A stretch of DNA of 64,000 bases, taken from contig CAZKIO010000022.1 in assembly GCA_964552795.1 (NCBI GenBank), positions 1-64,000 of the forward strand, given 5' to 3'. This DNA comes from JAEUHZ01 sp964552795 (GTDB lineage Bacteria > Planctomycetota > UBA1135 > GCA-002686595). The position numbers and the translations under genes are program-made. Shown in pieces: positions 26,160 to 34,247 of the stretch; within the stretch, counting starts at the first letter, position 1; each line of letters starts with the position of its first letter. The notes below the pieces were generated by a model. It did no database searches. It was not told the origin of the DNA and saw nothing but the letters and a program-made list of their open reading frames with translations.

Positions 26160-27257
26160 TCAGAAGCGGGTCATCAGGATCAGGGCGAGGATCCCCATCA
26201 GCGCGTACAGCGCGAGGACGAGGATCAGGAACAGCTTGAGCGTCGGGTCGGCCCACCCGGACCGGCCGCGGACGGTGGTCGTCGGCGCGGACGGGACCGG
26301 CCGCGTGGCGAGGCGCGGCGCACGCCGGTTCTGGACGTCCTCGACGTCGCTCTTCACGTCGCTGACCTGCTGGTAGCGCCGTTCAGGCTCGCGCTCGAGC
26401 GTCTTCAGGACGACCTCGTCCAGGCGCACGTCGAGCACGGCGCGCCGCGACGGCGGCGGGAAGCGTCCGACGGGCAGCTCGCTGGTGAGCAACTCGTAGA
26501 ACACGACGCCCAGCGAGTAGATGTCCGCGCGATGGTCGACCTCGAGCGGCGTGCGCCACTGCTCGGGCGCCATGTACAGCGGCGTGCCGACGATCTGGTC
26601 GGTGCGCGTCAGCGTCCCGCCCACGCCGTCCGGGTGGATCAGCTTCGCCAGGCCGAAGTCGAGCACCTTCACGCGCCCCGACCGGTCGACCAGCACGTTC
26701 TCCGGCTTGATGTCGCGGTGCACGACGCCGCGGTCGTGGGCGTACTGCAGGGCATCGCACATCTGCGCCACGATCGACAGCGCCTCGCGCGGGGCCACGC
26801 GCCCGGCGCGGATCATCTGGCGCAGATCGGCGCCCTCGACCAGCTCCAGCGCGAGATAGCACCACGGCCCGGCGCGCCCGCCGTCGTGCACGGCGACGAT
26901 GCCGGGATGCTGGAGGCCGGCCAACGTGCGCGTCTCGCGCTCGAAGCGCTCGGCGAAGCCCGGTCGCGCGGCGACCGCCGGCGCGATCACCTTCAGCGCG
27001 CATGCGCGGCCCAGCGCCTTGTGCCGCGCGCGGTAGACCGCACCGGTTCCGCCCTGTCCGAGCAGCGCGCCGATCTCGTAGGCCGGGAAGTGCGGCGCCA
27101 ACTCCGCCTGCGCCGGCGGCGGATCGCGCGGCGCTTCGGCGCCGGCATCGTCGTGCTCCCGCGCCTGCTCCAGCACGCAGCGCGGGCACAGGCCCAACGT
27201 CCCGGCCGATGTTTCGAGCGGCATTCCGCAGCGCGGGCAGGTGGCGGAGGACGTCAT
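26160..27257 (-). CDS. zinc-ribbon Ser/Thr protein kinase with C-terminal membrane anchor
   Basis: 365 aa. An N-terminal zinc ribbon (CPRC at residue 8, CPRC again near residue 29) is followed by a Hanks-type kinase: GQGGTGAVYRARH, CALKVIAP, VVHRDIKPENVL, DFGLAKLIH and APEQWRTPLEVDHRADIYS. The last 25 residues are a single membrane segment (FLILVLALYALMGILALIL) ending at the C-terminus, so it is tail-anchored with the kinase in the cytoplasm. It is downstream of an ECF sigma gene (41-nt gap) and upstream of a 54-aa membrane protein gene, giving a three-gene signalling unit. It resembles the kinase at 2472 in domain order. Confidence 0.94.
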   Translation of the reverse strand: MTSSATCPRCGMPLETSAGTLGLCPRCVLEQAREHDDAGAEAPRDPPPAQAELAPHFPAYEIGALLGQGGTGAVYRARHKALGRACALKVIAPAVAARPGFAERFERETRTLAGLQHPGIVAVHDGGRAGPWCYLALELVEGADLRQMIRAGRVAPREALSIVAQMCDALQYAHDRGVVHRDIKPENVLVDRSGRVKVLDFGLAKLIHPDGVGGTLTRTDQIVGTPLYMAPEQWRTPLEVDHRADIYSLGVVFYELLTSELPVGRFPPPSRRAVLDVRLDEVVLKTLEREPERRYQQVSDVKSDVEDVQNRRAPRLATRPVPSAPTTTVRGRSGWADPTLKLFLILVLALYALMGILALILMTRF

Positions 27258-27298
27258 GGGGAGGCCTTCACCAGCAGAGAAGCGCCCGCGACCGTACG

Positions 27299-28105
27299 TT
27301 ACCGGCCCCGTCCGGATTCTTCGCCGCCCAGCGCGCGCAGGAGCTCCCCGATCTCGTCCGCCACCCGTTCGCGTCCGTCGACGGTCTCCGACACCTCCTG
27401 ATCGAGCGCGTCGCGGAAGCGGCGGCGCAGCCGGTGCACGGCGACGCGCACGGCTCCCGGCTCCAGCCCCAGGCGCACGGCATCGGCCTGGATGTCACCG
27501 CCGCCCTGCAGGTGCGGCGCGAGGACGCCGAACACCTCGCCGCGGCCCGTGCGCTCGTACTCCTCGCGCAGCCGCTCCAGACTGCGCGCCAGCACCTCGC
27601 GAGCCCAAGTGCGTTCGTAGGCGCGCTCGGGGCTCTCGTCGGGGGCCGCGCGTTCGCTGACGAGGCGCCGTTCCGCATCCGACAGATCGATCGCGAGCCG
27701 CACGCGTCCGCCGCCGCGACGGTCGGCGCGCGCGCGATCACGGAGGTTGGCGACGTGGTTGCGCAGCGCGACGCGCAGGAACGAGCGGAAGCGGCCTTCG
27801 CCGCGCACGAACCGGGCGAGATCGCGCTTCTCGACCCAGCGCGCGAAGAAGTCCTGCACGACGTCCTCGGCCTCGCCGGCGGGCACGCCCAGGCGGCGCG
27901 CGAACGCGTACAACGGATAGGCGTAGGCGCGTGCCAACTCGCCCAGCGCCTCGCGCGCCCGCTCCGAGTCGCCGGCGGCGGCCACGAGACTCCAGCGCGT
28001 CGTGAGGAACCGTGCGTCAGGGTCGGGGGCTTGCATGCGCTGCCGGATTCGATCCTCGGGGCTGCCGCGGGTGATCGCAAGGGGGCGCGCGGGCTGGCGC
28101 GGCAT
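27299..28105 (-). CDS. ECF-type RNA polymerase sigma factor
   Basis: About 268 aa from the ATG at 28105. A Met at 28036 just before FLTTRWSLVAAAGD, or an upstream start, is possible. Region 2: YAYPLYAFARRLG and AEDVVQDFFARWV; region 4: DAVRLGLEPGAVRVAVHRLRRRFRD. It has the same overall layout as the sigma factor at 1068 and is likewise followed by a zinc-ribbon Ser/Thr kinase. A TATACC box lies 9 nt before the 28105 start, which would give a leaderless or nearly leaderless mRNA. Targets are unknown. Confidence 0.85.
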   Translation of the reverse strand: MPRQPARPLAITRGSPEDRIRQRMQAPDPDARFLTTRWSLVAAAGDSERAREALGELARAYAYPLYAFARRLGVPAGEAEDVVQDFFARWVEKRDLARFVRGEGRFRSFLRVALRNHVANLRDRARADRRGGGRVRLAIDLSDAERRLVSERAAPDESPERAYERTWAREVLARSLERLREEYERTGRGEVFGVLAPHLQGGGDIQADAVRLGLEPGAVRVAVHRLRRRFRDALDQEVSETVDGRERVADEIGELLRALGGEESGRGR

Positions 28106-28114
28106 GCGATCGCC

Positions 28115-28122
28115 GGTATAGT
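28115..28122. promoter_or_regulatory. possible divergent -10 element
   Basis: The segment ggtatagt reads TATAGT on the plus strand (toward the secreted repeat protein at 28206) and TATACC on the minus strand (toward the sigma factor at 28105). It is the only AT-rich hexamer in a 100-nt divergent intergenic region, so it may serve one or both directions. Confidence 0.35.
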
Positions 28123-28205
28123 CAGTGCCTCCTCGCCGCCCAGGACCCGTGCAATCCAGGGCGCAGTCCGTTCCACCTGAAGTGGCCCCGCGCCACGCAC
28201 CCACC

Positions 28206-30117
28206 ATGATCCACACCCTGAAGTCGCCGCTCGCGGCGGCCCTGCTCGCATTCGTCGCGCCCCTCGCCGCCGCACAGCAGATCTGTCACACCCGCGATGT
28301 CCCGCTGACGACGACGAACTGGCGCGTCAACCTGACGTTCCCGCAGTTCGATCCGGCCCTCGGGATCCTCACCGGAGTCAGCATCGAGATGACGAGCCGC
28401 GTGCAAGGCTCGCTCGGCATCGAGAGCCTCGACGCCGCACCTTCCATTTCGACCTCGCAGTACGCGGCGCAGGTGACCCTGCGCTATCCCGACGCCACGG
28501 TCGCGCTGCAGGACTCGCCTTCGGTCGGGTTCACCGACTCGCTGACGGCGTTCGACGGCGTGATCGACTTCGGCGGCACCTCGGGCGTGTTCCACGGCGG
28601 CATCGACGTGTCGTCGATGAGCACGACGAACGCGCCGCCGGCCCTGCTGCCCGCGTTCGTGGGTCTGGGCACGGTGACCTTCGGCTCCAACGGCAACGGC
28701 ACCTCCGTCGTGACGGGTCCCGGCAACGTCGTCTCGCAGATCCAGACGCGCGCCGGGACGAGCGTGCGCGTGTGCTACTCGTACCTCCCCGACTGCGACG
28801 GCGACGGCATTCCCGATGCCGACGAGATCGCGATGGGCGCGCCCGACCGGTACGGTCCGAACACCTGCGTGGCGGACGGCATCCCCGACAGTTGCCAGCC
28901 CGAGCCGGACTGCGACAGCGACGGCCTGCCGGACCGCTGCGCGCTGCTCCTGGGCCTGGCGTTCGACCGCTACGGCGTCACGACCTGCACGCCCGACGGC
29001 ATTCCCGACAACTGCCAGCCGCAACCGGATTGCGACGGCGACGGCGATCCCGACCGCTGCGAGATCCTGAACGGCACCGCGACCGACCTCGACGGCGACG
29101 GGATTCCGGACAACTGCCAGCCGGACTGCGACGGCGACGGCATCCCGGACGTGGTCGAGATCGCGAACGGCGCGCCGGACCGCTACGGCCCCGGCACGTG
29201 CACGCCGGACGGCATTCCCGACGAATGCCAGCCTGAACTGGACTGCGACAACGACGGCATTCCGGATCGCTGCGAGATCGCCGCGGGTGCTCAGGACATC
29301 TACGGCGCCATGTCCTGCATGCCCGACGGCATTCCCGACGTGTGCCAGCCGCAGCCGGACTGCGACANNNNNNNNNNNNNNNNNNNNNNNNNNNNNNNNN
29401 NNNNNNNNNNNNNNNNNNNNNNNNNNNNNNNNNNNNNNNNNNNNNNNNNNNNNNNNNNNNNNNNNNNACGACGGCATCCCGGACCGCTGCGAGATCGCGG
29501 CGGGCGCGGCGGACCGCTACGGCGTGACGACGTGCACGCCCGACGGCATTCCCGACGTGTGCCAGCCGCAGCCGGACTGCGACAACGACGGCATCCCGGA
29601 CCGCTGCGAGATCGCGGCGGGCGCGGCGGACCGCTACGGTCCGAACACCTGCACGCCGGACGGCGTTCCCGACGTGTGCCAGCCGCAGCCGGATTGCGAC
29701 AACGACGGACTGCCGGATCGTTGCGAACCCGACACGGATGGCGACGGCATCCCCGACGACTGTGACACGCCCGGCGGAACGCAGGGTTGCACGCCAGGCT
29801 ACTGGAAGAACCACCTGGACGCCTGGCCCGCCACCGGGTACGGGCCCAGCCAGGACTTCGACCTGATCTTCGGCGTCGATGCTTTCTCGCCCAACCGCAC
29901 GCTCCTGCGCGCGATCAGCCAGGGCGGCGGCGGCATCAACGCGCTCGGACGTCACGCCGTGGCCGCGCTGCTCAGCGCTTCCCACCCGAACGTGGCGTAT
30001 CCGTTGACTCCGGCTGACGTCATCACGCTGGTGCGCAACGCGGTCCTCTCCGGCGACTACGAGCCGACGAAGAACCTGCTCGACGGCTACAACAACCTGG
30101 GCTGCCCGCTCAACTGA
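28206..30117 (+). CDS. secreted choice-of-anchor E protein with calcium-type repeats, interrupted by an assembly gap
   Basis: One gene split by 100 N (29368-29467). A signal peptide (LKSPLAAALLAFVAPLAAA) leads into an N-terminal domain (LTFPQFDPALGILTGVSIEM, VGLGTVTFGS) that resembles the choice-of-anchor E domain of exported proteins. About eight units follow with acidic D-x-D-x-D-G-x-x-D loops and paired Cys (DCDNDGIPDRCEIAAG, then CTPDGIPDVCQPQP), like thrombospondin type-3 calcium repeats. The C-terminal about 110 residues (GCTPGYWKNHLDAW) form a separate domain found in other secreted bacterial proteins. The reading frame before and after the N run differs by one, so the gap length is not real. 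No ribosome binding site is visible; the start context is ccaccATG. Confidence 0.85.
28791..29770 (+). repeat. tandem repeats of about 117 bp encoding 39-residue units
   Basis: Successive units encode D-C-D-x-D-G-x-P-D-R-C-E-I-x-x-G and C-x-x-D-G-I-P-D-x-C-Q-P. Most are 39 residues; one is 40 and one is shortened to 32. The units just after the N run are nearly identical at DNA level, which probably caused the assembly break. Confidence 0.9.
29368..29467. other. assembly gap (100 N)
   Basis: Exactly 100 N, a conventional placeholder. It lies inside a tandem repeat, and the flanking coding frames are out of register by one, so the true length is unknown. Confidence 0.98.
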
Positions 30118-30133
30118 GCGCGGCGATTCGTAC

Positions 30134-30170
30134 GCACCCCGTCGGCCGCTGCGCGCGGCCGGCGGGGTGC
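30134..30170. terminator. strong hairpin between convergent genes
   Basis: A 16-bp stem (30134-30149 with 30155-30170, one G-T wobble) closes a 5-nt loop, 17 nt after the secreted repeat gene and 8 nt from the end of the convergent DinB gene. There is no T tract, as often in GC-rich genomes. It probably works in both directions. Confidence 0.7.
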
Positions 30171-30177
30171 ACTCGCA

Positions 30178-30711
30178 TCAGGGGTTCGCGGCCAGGACTT
30201 CCCTGGCGATCGCGAGGTGGTGCCGAGCGTGGACGCCGCCGAAGCGCGCCCACTCGCACAGGTCGAGGGCCCCCAGGATCTGATGGGGGATGCGCAGGTC
30301 CGCAGGCGCCGCCGCCGGATCGAACCCGGCGCGGAACGCCGCGAGCTGCCGCACGAAGTCGGCTGCCCACTCGCGCGTCGTGGGGAGGTCGACGTCCGCG
30401 GGCGGAACGACCATCCGAGGCGCGCGGGCGCCGCGCGGCAACGCGCCGGCTTCGAGCACCGCCAGCGCCTCGGGAACCTGCGTCGCCCCCTTCTGCACGA
30501 GCATCCCGCTGCCCTTCGCGAGGCTCGCGAGGTTCTTCAGGACGAGCTCGTTCGCCAGCGTCAGGTGCGCAGCGTGCTCCAGCGGCGACCAGCCCGACAC
30601 CGACGGGACGCGGCGCGCGAGCCGCGCGGGATCGGTGTCCAGGAGCTGCACGGTCAGGTCGGCGGCCTGGGCGAAGGCCGCGATCTCGGCGACGACGTCG
30701 AAGCGGGGCAT
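30178..30711 (-). CDS. DinB-family protein
   Basis: 177 aa. It is a four-helix-bundle DinB/YfiT-like protein with the metal-ligand pattern HLTL after SGWSPLEHAAHL (first histidine) and GGVHARHHLAIA near the C-terminus (second and third). Members bind Ni or Zn and include thiol-dependent transferases such as bacillithiol S-transferases, but most are uncharacterised. Its start is only 43 nt from the divergent BtuF-like gene, so both promoters must overlap. Confidence 0.8.
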   Translation of the reverse strand: MPRFDVVAEIAAFAQAADLTVQLLDTDPARLARRVPSVSGWSPLEHAAHLTLANELVLKNLASLAKGSGMLVQKGATQVPEALAVLEAGALPRGARAPRMVVPPADVDLPTTREWAADFVRQLAAFRAGFDPAAAPADLRIPHQILGALDLCEWARFGGVHARHHLAIAREVLAANP

Positions 30712-30721
30712 GCGGCGGACG

Positions 30722-30739
30722 AGGTTAGTGCGTTAGCAT
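30722..30739. promoter_or_regulatory. back-to-back -10-like boxes in a 43-nt divergent gap
   Basis: TAACCT on the minus strand (30727-30722) is 10 nt before the DinB start at 30711. TAGCAT on the plus strand (30734-30739) is 15 nt before the ATG at 30755. Both would give very short leaders, and their -35 regions would overlap the opposing promoter or gene. Confidence 0.35.
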
Positions 30740-30754
30740 CCTCGTTCCCAGCCC

Positions 30755-31525
30755 ATGCGCATCGTCTCGCTCTGCCCGAGCCTCACCGAGCTCGTCTTCC
30801 ACCTCGACCGCGGCGCGGACCTCGTCGGCGTGACCGAGTGGTGCGTGCACCCCGCGGACGGGGTCAAGGGCGTCGAGAAGATCGGCGGCACCAAGAACCC
30901 CGACGTGCCGCGCATCTTCGCGCTGCGTCCGGACCTGGTGCTGATGAACGAGGAGGAGAACCGCCGCGAGGACGCCGAGGCCCTGGCGCGCGCGGGCGTC
31001 CGCTGCCACGTCTCGATGCCGCGCGACGCCGCAGGAACTGCCGCGATGGTGCGCTCGATCGGCGAGGCACTCGACGCGCGCCCGGCCGCGGAGCGGATCG
31101 CGGCCGACATCGAGGCGCGCGCCGAGCGAGCAGGGGCCGCGGCGCAGGGCAAGCCGCGCGTGCGCTTCGCCTACCTGATCTGGCGCAAGCCCTTCATGTC
31201 GGTGAACCGCGACACGTTCGCCAGCGCGCTGCTCGAGCTGGCCGGCGGCGTGAACGTCTTCGCGGACCGCGCCGACCGCTATCCCGAAGTCACGGCCGAG
31301 GACCTCGCGGCCGCGGCGCCGGACGCGGTGCTGCTCTCGACCGAGCCTTTCCTGTTCCAGGAGCGCCACGCCGACGAACTGGCGTCGCTGACCGGGATCG
31401 CGCGGCACCGCTTCGAGATCTGCGACGGCGAGTACCTGTCGTGGCACGGCTCGCGCACGCCGGCCGGAATCGACTACGCCGCCTCGCGCATCGAGGCGGC
31501 GCGCGGCCGCGTCAGCGCAACCTGA
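30755..31525 (+). CDS. BtuF/FecB-like metal-chelate binding protein without signal peptide
   Basis: 256 aa. The fold of cobalamin/iron-siderophore substrate-binding proteins is recognisable: MRIVSLCPSLTELVFHL at the start, DLVGVTEWCVHP, KIGGTKNPDVPRIFALRPDLVL, then a long helix, then NVFADRADRYPEVTAEDLAAAAPDAVLL. The protein starts directly at the first beta strand; there is no signal peptide or lipobox, unlike transport-linked BtuF. No permease or ATPase gene is adjacent. It may be cytoplasmic, perhaps in cobalamin handling (this genome has a B12 mutase), or the export signal may be missing. Its 3' end overlaps the convergent gene by 14 nt. Confidence 0.8.
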   Translation: MRIVSLCPSLTELVFHLDRGADLVGVTEWCVHPADGVKGVEKIGGTKNPDVPRIFALRPDLVLMNEEENRREDAEALARAGVRCHVSMPRDAAGTAAMVRSIGEALDARPAAERIAADIEARAERAGAAAQGKPRVRFAYLIWRKPFMSVNRDTFASALLELAGGVNVFADRADRYPEVTAEDLAAAAPDAVLLSTEPFLFQERHADELASLTGIARHRFEICDGEYLSWHGSRTPAGIDYAASRIEAARGRVSAT

Positions 31526-32882
31526 GGCGCCAGATCAGGTCCAGCGCGTCGTCGCCGCCGCCCTGGTCGACCCGGTCGCGACCCACGGACCAGAACACGA
31601 CGAGTCCCTCGCGGCCCATGGCGCAGCGCAGCGGCCGGCCGTCGAAGGGATCGGTGCTCTGGCCGATCCACGGCAGCGCCGCTTCGGCGCCGCCGCGCCG
31701 CGCGATCAGGGCGGCGCGCGCCAGCGCGAGCCGCGCTTCGACCTCGTCGAAACCGGTCTCGATCTCGGCGTACAGCGGCCGCAGCATGCGCGCGAGCGGC
31801 GCGAAACGCCGCTCGACCCAGCCGGGCTCCTCTCGCGGAGGGCGCAGGTAGGCGGACTTCGCGAGGCGTCCGATCTCGTTCTCCACCGCGGCCAGGTAGA
31901 CCGACTGGTCGTAGGCCAGGACGAACCCCAGCGGAATCCAGCCGGTATCCGGCACCTCGACGGCCCCCTGTCCCTGCGTGCGCGCCAGCGTGTACACGCG
32001 GTTGGTCCAGGTGCGCTCGCCCTCCAGCGCCGCGGTCAGGACGGCACGCGGGCGCAGCCGCTCCAGCTCCGTCTCGAGCCAGGCGAGGTCCGCGTCCGCG
32101 TCCAGCCCCGGCAGCGCGATCTCCAGGCCGTCGAGAAGGCGTTGCACGGCTTGCGTCCAGACGATGGCTCCGATCAGCAGGCCGGAGTTCTCGACGACGC
32201 GCGCGACGTCGGCCTGCGTGCGCAGCGCGTCGAGCACGCGCGCATCATCGCCGCTCCAACTCGCGCGCAGCGTATGCGCGGGCAGCGCGGCCGCGAGACG
32301 CACGATCTCGATCGCCGGCAGCTTGGGCAGCGTCGCGCCGTCGGCTTCCAGGCGCTTCAGCACGACGGTCGGATCGATCGCGCCCAGGCCCGCGGCCTCG
32401 CGCGCGATGTCGAGGAACGGCGCGTGGCCGGCCTCGATCAGCTCGAGGGCCTCGAGTCCGCACGGCGGCGGATCGACGATGCCGTCGCGCGCCTCGAGCA
32501 CGGCGTACACGCGCGCCACGGCCGTCGGCGCGTCCGCGGCGCCGGCGCAGGCCTCCAGCGTCGAGAAGGCGGCCTCGACCTCGGGCCCCAGCGCTCCGCG
32601 GCGCGCGTTCTCCCGCAACTGCGCCCACGACTCCGGCGCGCGCAGCATGCCCGGCTCGAAGCGCCGCTCCGCCGACGCGACGCGCAGCAGCCACGGCGCG
32701 GGGTCGGGGCCGGAGTCCGGCGCGCGCACCAGGTCCTCGGGGAACACGGGCTTGCCCGCGGCCGCCAGCGCCAGCAGCGCCGCCTGCCGCTGCTTCGCGC
32801 CGTACCAGCGCGCCGCGAACGCGCCGACCAGCGCGAGCACGAGGATCGCGATCAGCGCGAGCAGGATGCGGGGCCGGTTCAA
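31512..32882 (-). CDS. membrane-anchored hypothetical protein
   Basis: 456 aa. One N-terminal membrane segment (RILLALIAILVLALVGAFAA), then a largely helical extracytoplasmic region. It ends with a motif seen in many planctomycete exported proteins: DPFDGRPLR, then GLVVFWSVGRDRVDQGG and a final WRLRL. That ending resembles the C-terminal strand region of pseudopilin-like proteins, but the full-length architecture is not that of a pilin. It is 48 nt downstream of the 16-heme cytochrome on the same strand and could be the last gene of the electron-transfer operon. Function unknown. Confidence 0.7.
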   Translation of the reverse strand: MNRPRILLALIAILVLALVGAFAARWYGAKQRQAALLALAAAGKPVFPEDLVRAPDSGPDPAPWLLRVASAERRFEPGMLRAPESWAQLRENARRGALGPEVEAAFSTLEACAGAADAPTAVARVYAVLEARDGIVDPPPCGLEALELIEAGHAPFLDIAREAAGLGAIDPTVVLKRLEADGATLPKLPAIEIVRLAAALPAHTLRASWSGDDARVLDALRTQADVARVVENSGLLIGAIVWTQAVQRLLDGLEIALPGLDADADLAWLETELERLRPRAVLTAALEGERTWTNRVYTLARTQGQGAVEVPDTGWIPLGFVLAYDQSVYLAAVENEIGRLAKSAYLRPPREEPGWVERRFAPLARMLRPLYAEIETGFDEVEARLALARAALIARRGGAEAALPWIGQSTDPFDGRPLRCAMGREGLVVFWSVGRDRVDQGGGDDALDLIWRLRLR

Positions 32883-32930
32883 GCGCCGCAGGATGCCCGA
32901 TCGGAGCCCGGGGACTCAAGCACGCGGCGC

Positions 32931-34238
32931 TCAACGCTGCCCGGACGGGTGGCAACTCAGGCAGGCGCTGCTCTGGTAGACGTAGCCGCGAACCCGGTCG
33001 TGCTCGTCGTTCATGTCGCGCTGCGTGTGGGCGTGGCAGTCCGTGCACGTGAACGACGAGTACATCGGGGCGGACGGGTGGCACTGGACGCAGCTCAGGC
33101 CGGAGTGCCGTCCCCTCGTGATCGGGAACTGCGGGTGCGAGAACGAGGCCCCCCGCCAGCCCGAAGTCGAGTGGCAGTCCTCGCAAGCGTTCGAGAACCC
33201 TCCGGGGCCGTGGCCCGGCGCGCCCTGATAGTCGTCCGCATGGCAGTCGATGCACGTCGTCGGCGTGCCGCGGTACACGCCGCCGCCGTGGCAGGCGTTG
33301 CACGAGGCGCCGGCGTGCGCTCCGGTCAGCGGCCAGCGTCCGTGCGTGAAGCGCGCGTCGCCCCAATCGAAGACGTTGTGGCAGTTCTCGCAGGTCGTGG
33401 AGAAGCCGGCCGTCTGGTGGTCGGGATCGCGCGTCGCGCGGTAGTCGTCCTGGTGGCAGGCGAAGCACGCGCTGGGCGTGCCCTCGAACACGTTGCCCGG
33501 GTGGCAGCGCGTGCACGTGAGCCCGCCGTGCCCGCCGACGAGCGGGAAGAAGTCGTGCGCGATGCCCGCGTCGGACCAGGAGGTCGGCAGGTGGCAGCGC
33601 TGGCAGTCGTCGACCCAGCCCTGCGCCACGTGGTCGGGGCTCGTCGCCTGCGCGAGATCGTCGCGGTGGCACGCGATGCACTCGGTCGAGGTCCGATCGA
33701 AGTTCCCGACCTGCGCACCCGGGTGGCACGACCAGCAGGCCGCCGCGGCGTGCGCGCCGACCAGCGGGAAGCGCGTGCGCGCGTGCATCGCCACGTCCTC
33801 CTTGGGGCGCCAGTCGGTCTCGTCGTGGCAGCTCGCGCAGGTGCCGCCGAGCTTCCCGCCGTGCGGATCGACGTGACAGCCCATGCAGCCGCGCTGCGCG
33901 AAGACCTCCACGGGTCCGCGATCGTTGTGGCAGCGCAGGCATTCGGCGGCCTCGTGCGCGCCGGACAGCGGATGCCCGGTCTCGGCCGCGTGGTCGAACC
34001 GGAAATCCGCCCGGATCTCGTGCCAGCCCGACCCCGTGTGGCACAGCGAGCAGTCGCGCGGGAACGAATCGTGGGGGACCACGGGGCCGCGCTCCTTCTG
34101 CCATTGCTGCGGCGCGACGCGGATCCAGGCCGCGCGCGTTCCGCGGTCGAGCGCGCAGGCCAGGAAGCCCAGGGCCAGCGTCAGCGCCAGCAGGGCGGCG
34201 CGGCCGCGCGTCGTGCCCGTCAGTTGGTGTCGTCGCAT
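32931..34238 (-). CDS. 16-heme c-type cytochrome
   Basis: 435 aa with sixteen CxxCH heme motifs, from CSLCH to CLSCH. A signal sequence is present (RAALLALTLALGFLACALD); the cysteine there might act as a lipoprotein acceptor, though the lipobox is poor. A recurrent unit F/W-P-L-x-G-x-H-x4-C-x2-C-H appears five times, so a His upstream of many hemes can serve as the distal ligand. Ribosome binding site AGGTG is 6 nt before the ATG. It is the last cytochrome in an operon with a beta-barrel, a 26-heme cytochrome and a membrane oxidoreductase. It is predicted to be periplasmic or surface-exposed and to act as an electron relay. It is not similar in layout to MtrA or OmcA as far as can be judged by eye. 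Confidence 0.93.
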   Translation of the reverse strand: MRRHQLTGTTRGRAALLALTLALGFLACALDRGTRAAWIRVAPQQWQKERGPVVPHDSFPRDCSLCHTGSGWHEIRADFRFDHAAETGHPLSGAHEAAECLRCHNDRGPVEVFAQRGCMGCHVDPHGGKLGGTCASCHDETDWRPKEDVAMHARTRFPLVGAHAAAACWSCHPGAQVGNFDRTSTECIACHRDDLAQATSPDHVAQGWVDDCQRCHLPTSWSDAGIAHDFFPLVGGHGGLTCTRCHPGNVFEGTPSACFACHQDDYRATRDPDHQTAGFSTTCENCHNVFDWGDARFTHGRWPLTGAHAGASCNACHGGGVYRGTPTTCIDCHADDYQGAPGHGPGGFSNACEDCHSTSGWRGASFSHPQFPITRGRHSGLSCVQCHPSAPMYSSFTCTDCHAHTQRDMNDEHDRVRGYVYQSSACLSCHPSGQR

Positions 34239-34247
34239 CGTCGCACC

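Noticed and set aside
29368..29467. Frameshift between the two halves of the repeat protein as a pseudogene mark
   Set aside because: The shift arises only from the arbitrary 100-N filler; both halves are intact and in register with the repeat.
28122..29477. 451-codon minus-strand frame across the calcium-repeat gene
   Set aside because: It is the antisense image of the repeats and runs into the N gap. The plus-strand frame has a signal peptide and recognisable repeats.
28791..29770. Tandem repeats as a CRISPR array
   Set aside because: The units are about 117 bp, contiguous without spacers, and encode a clear protein repeat.
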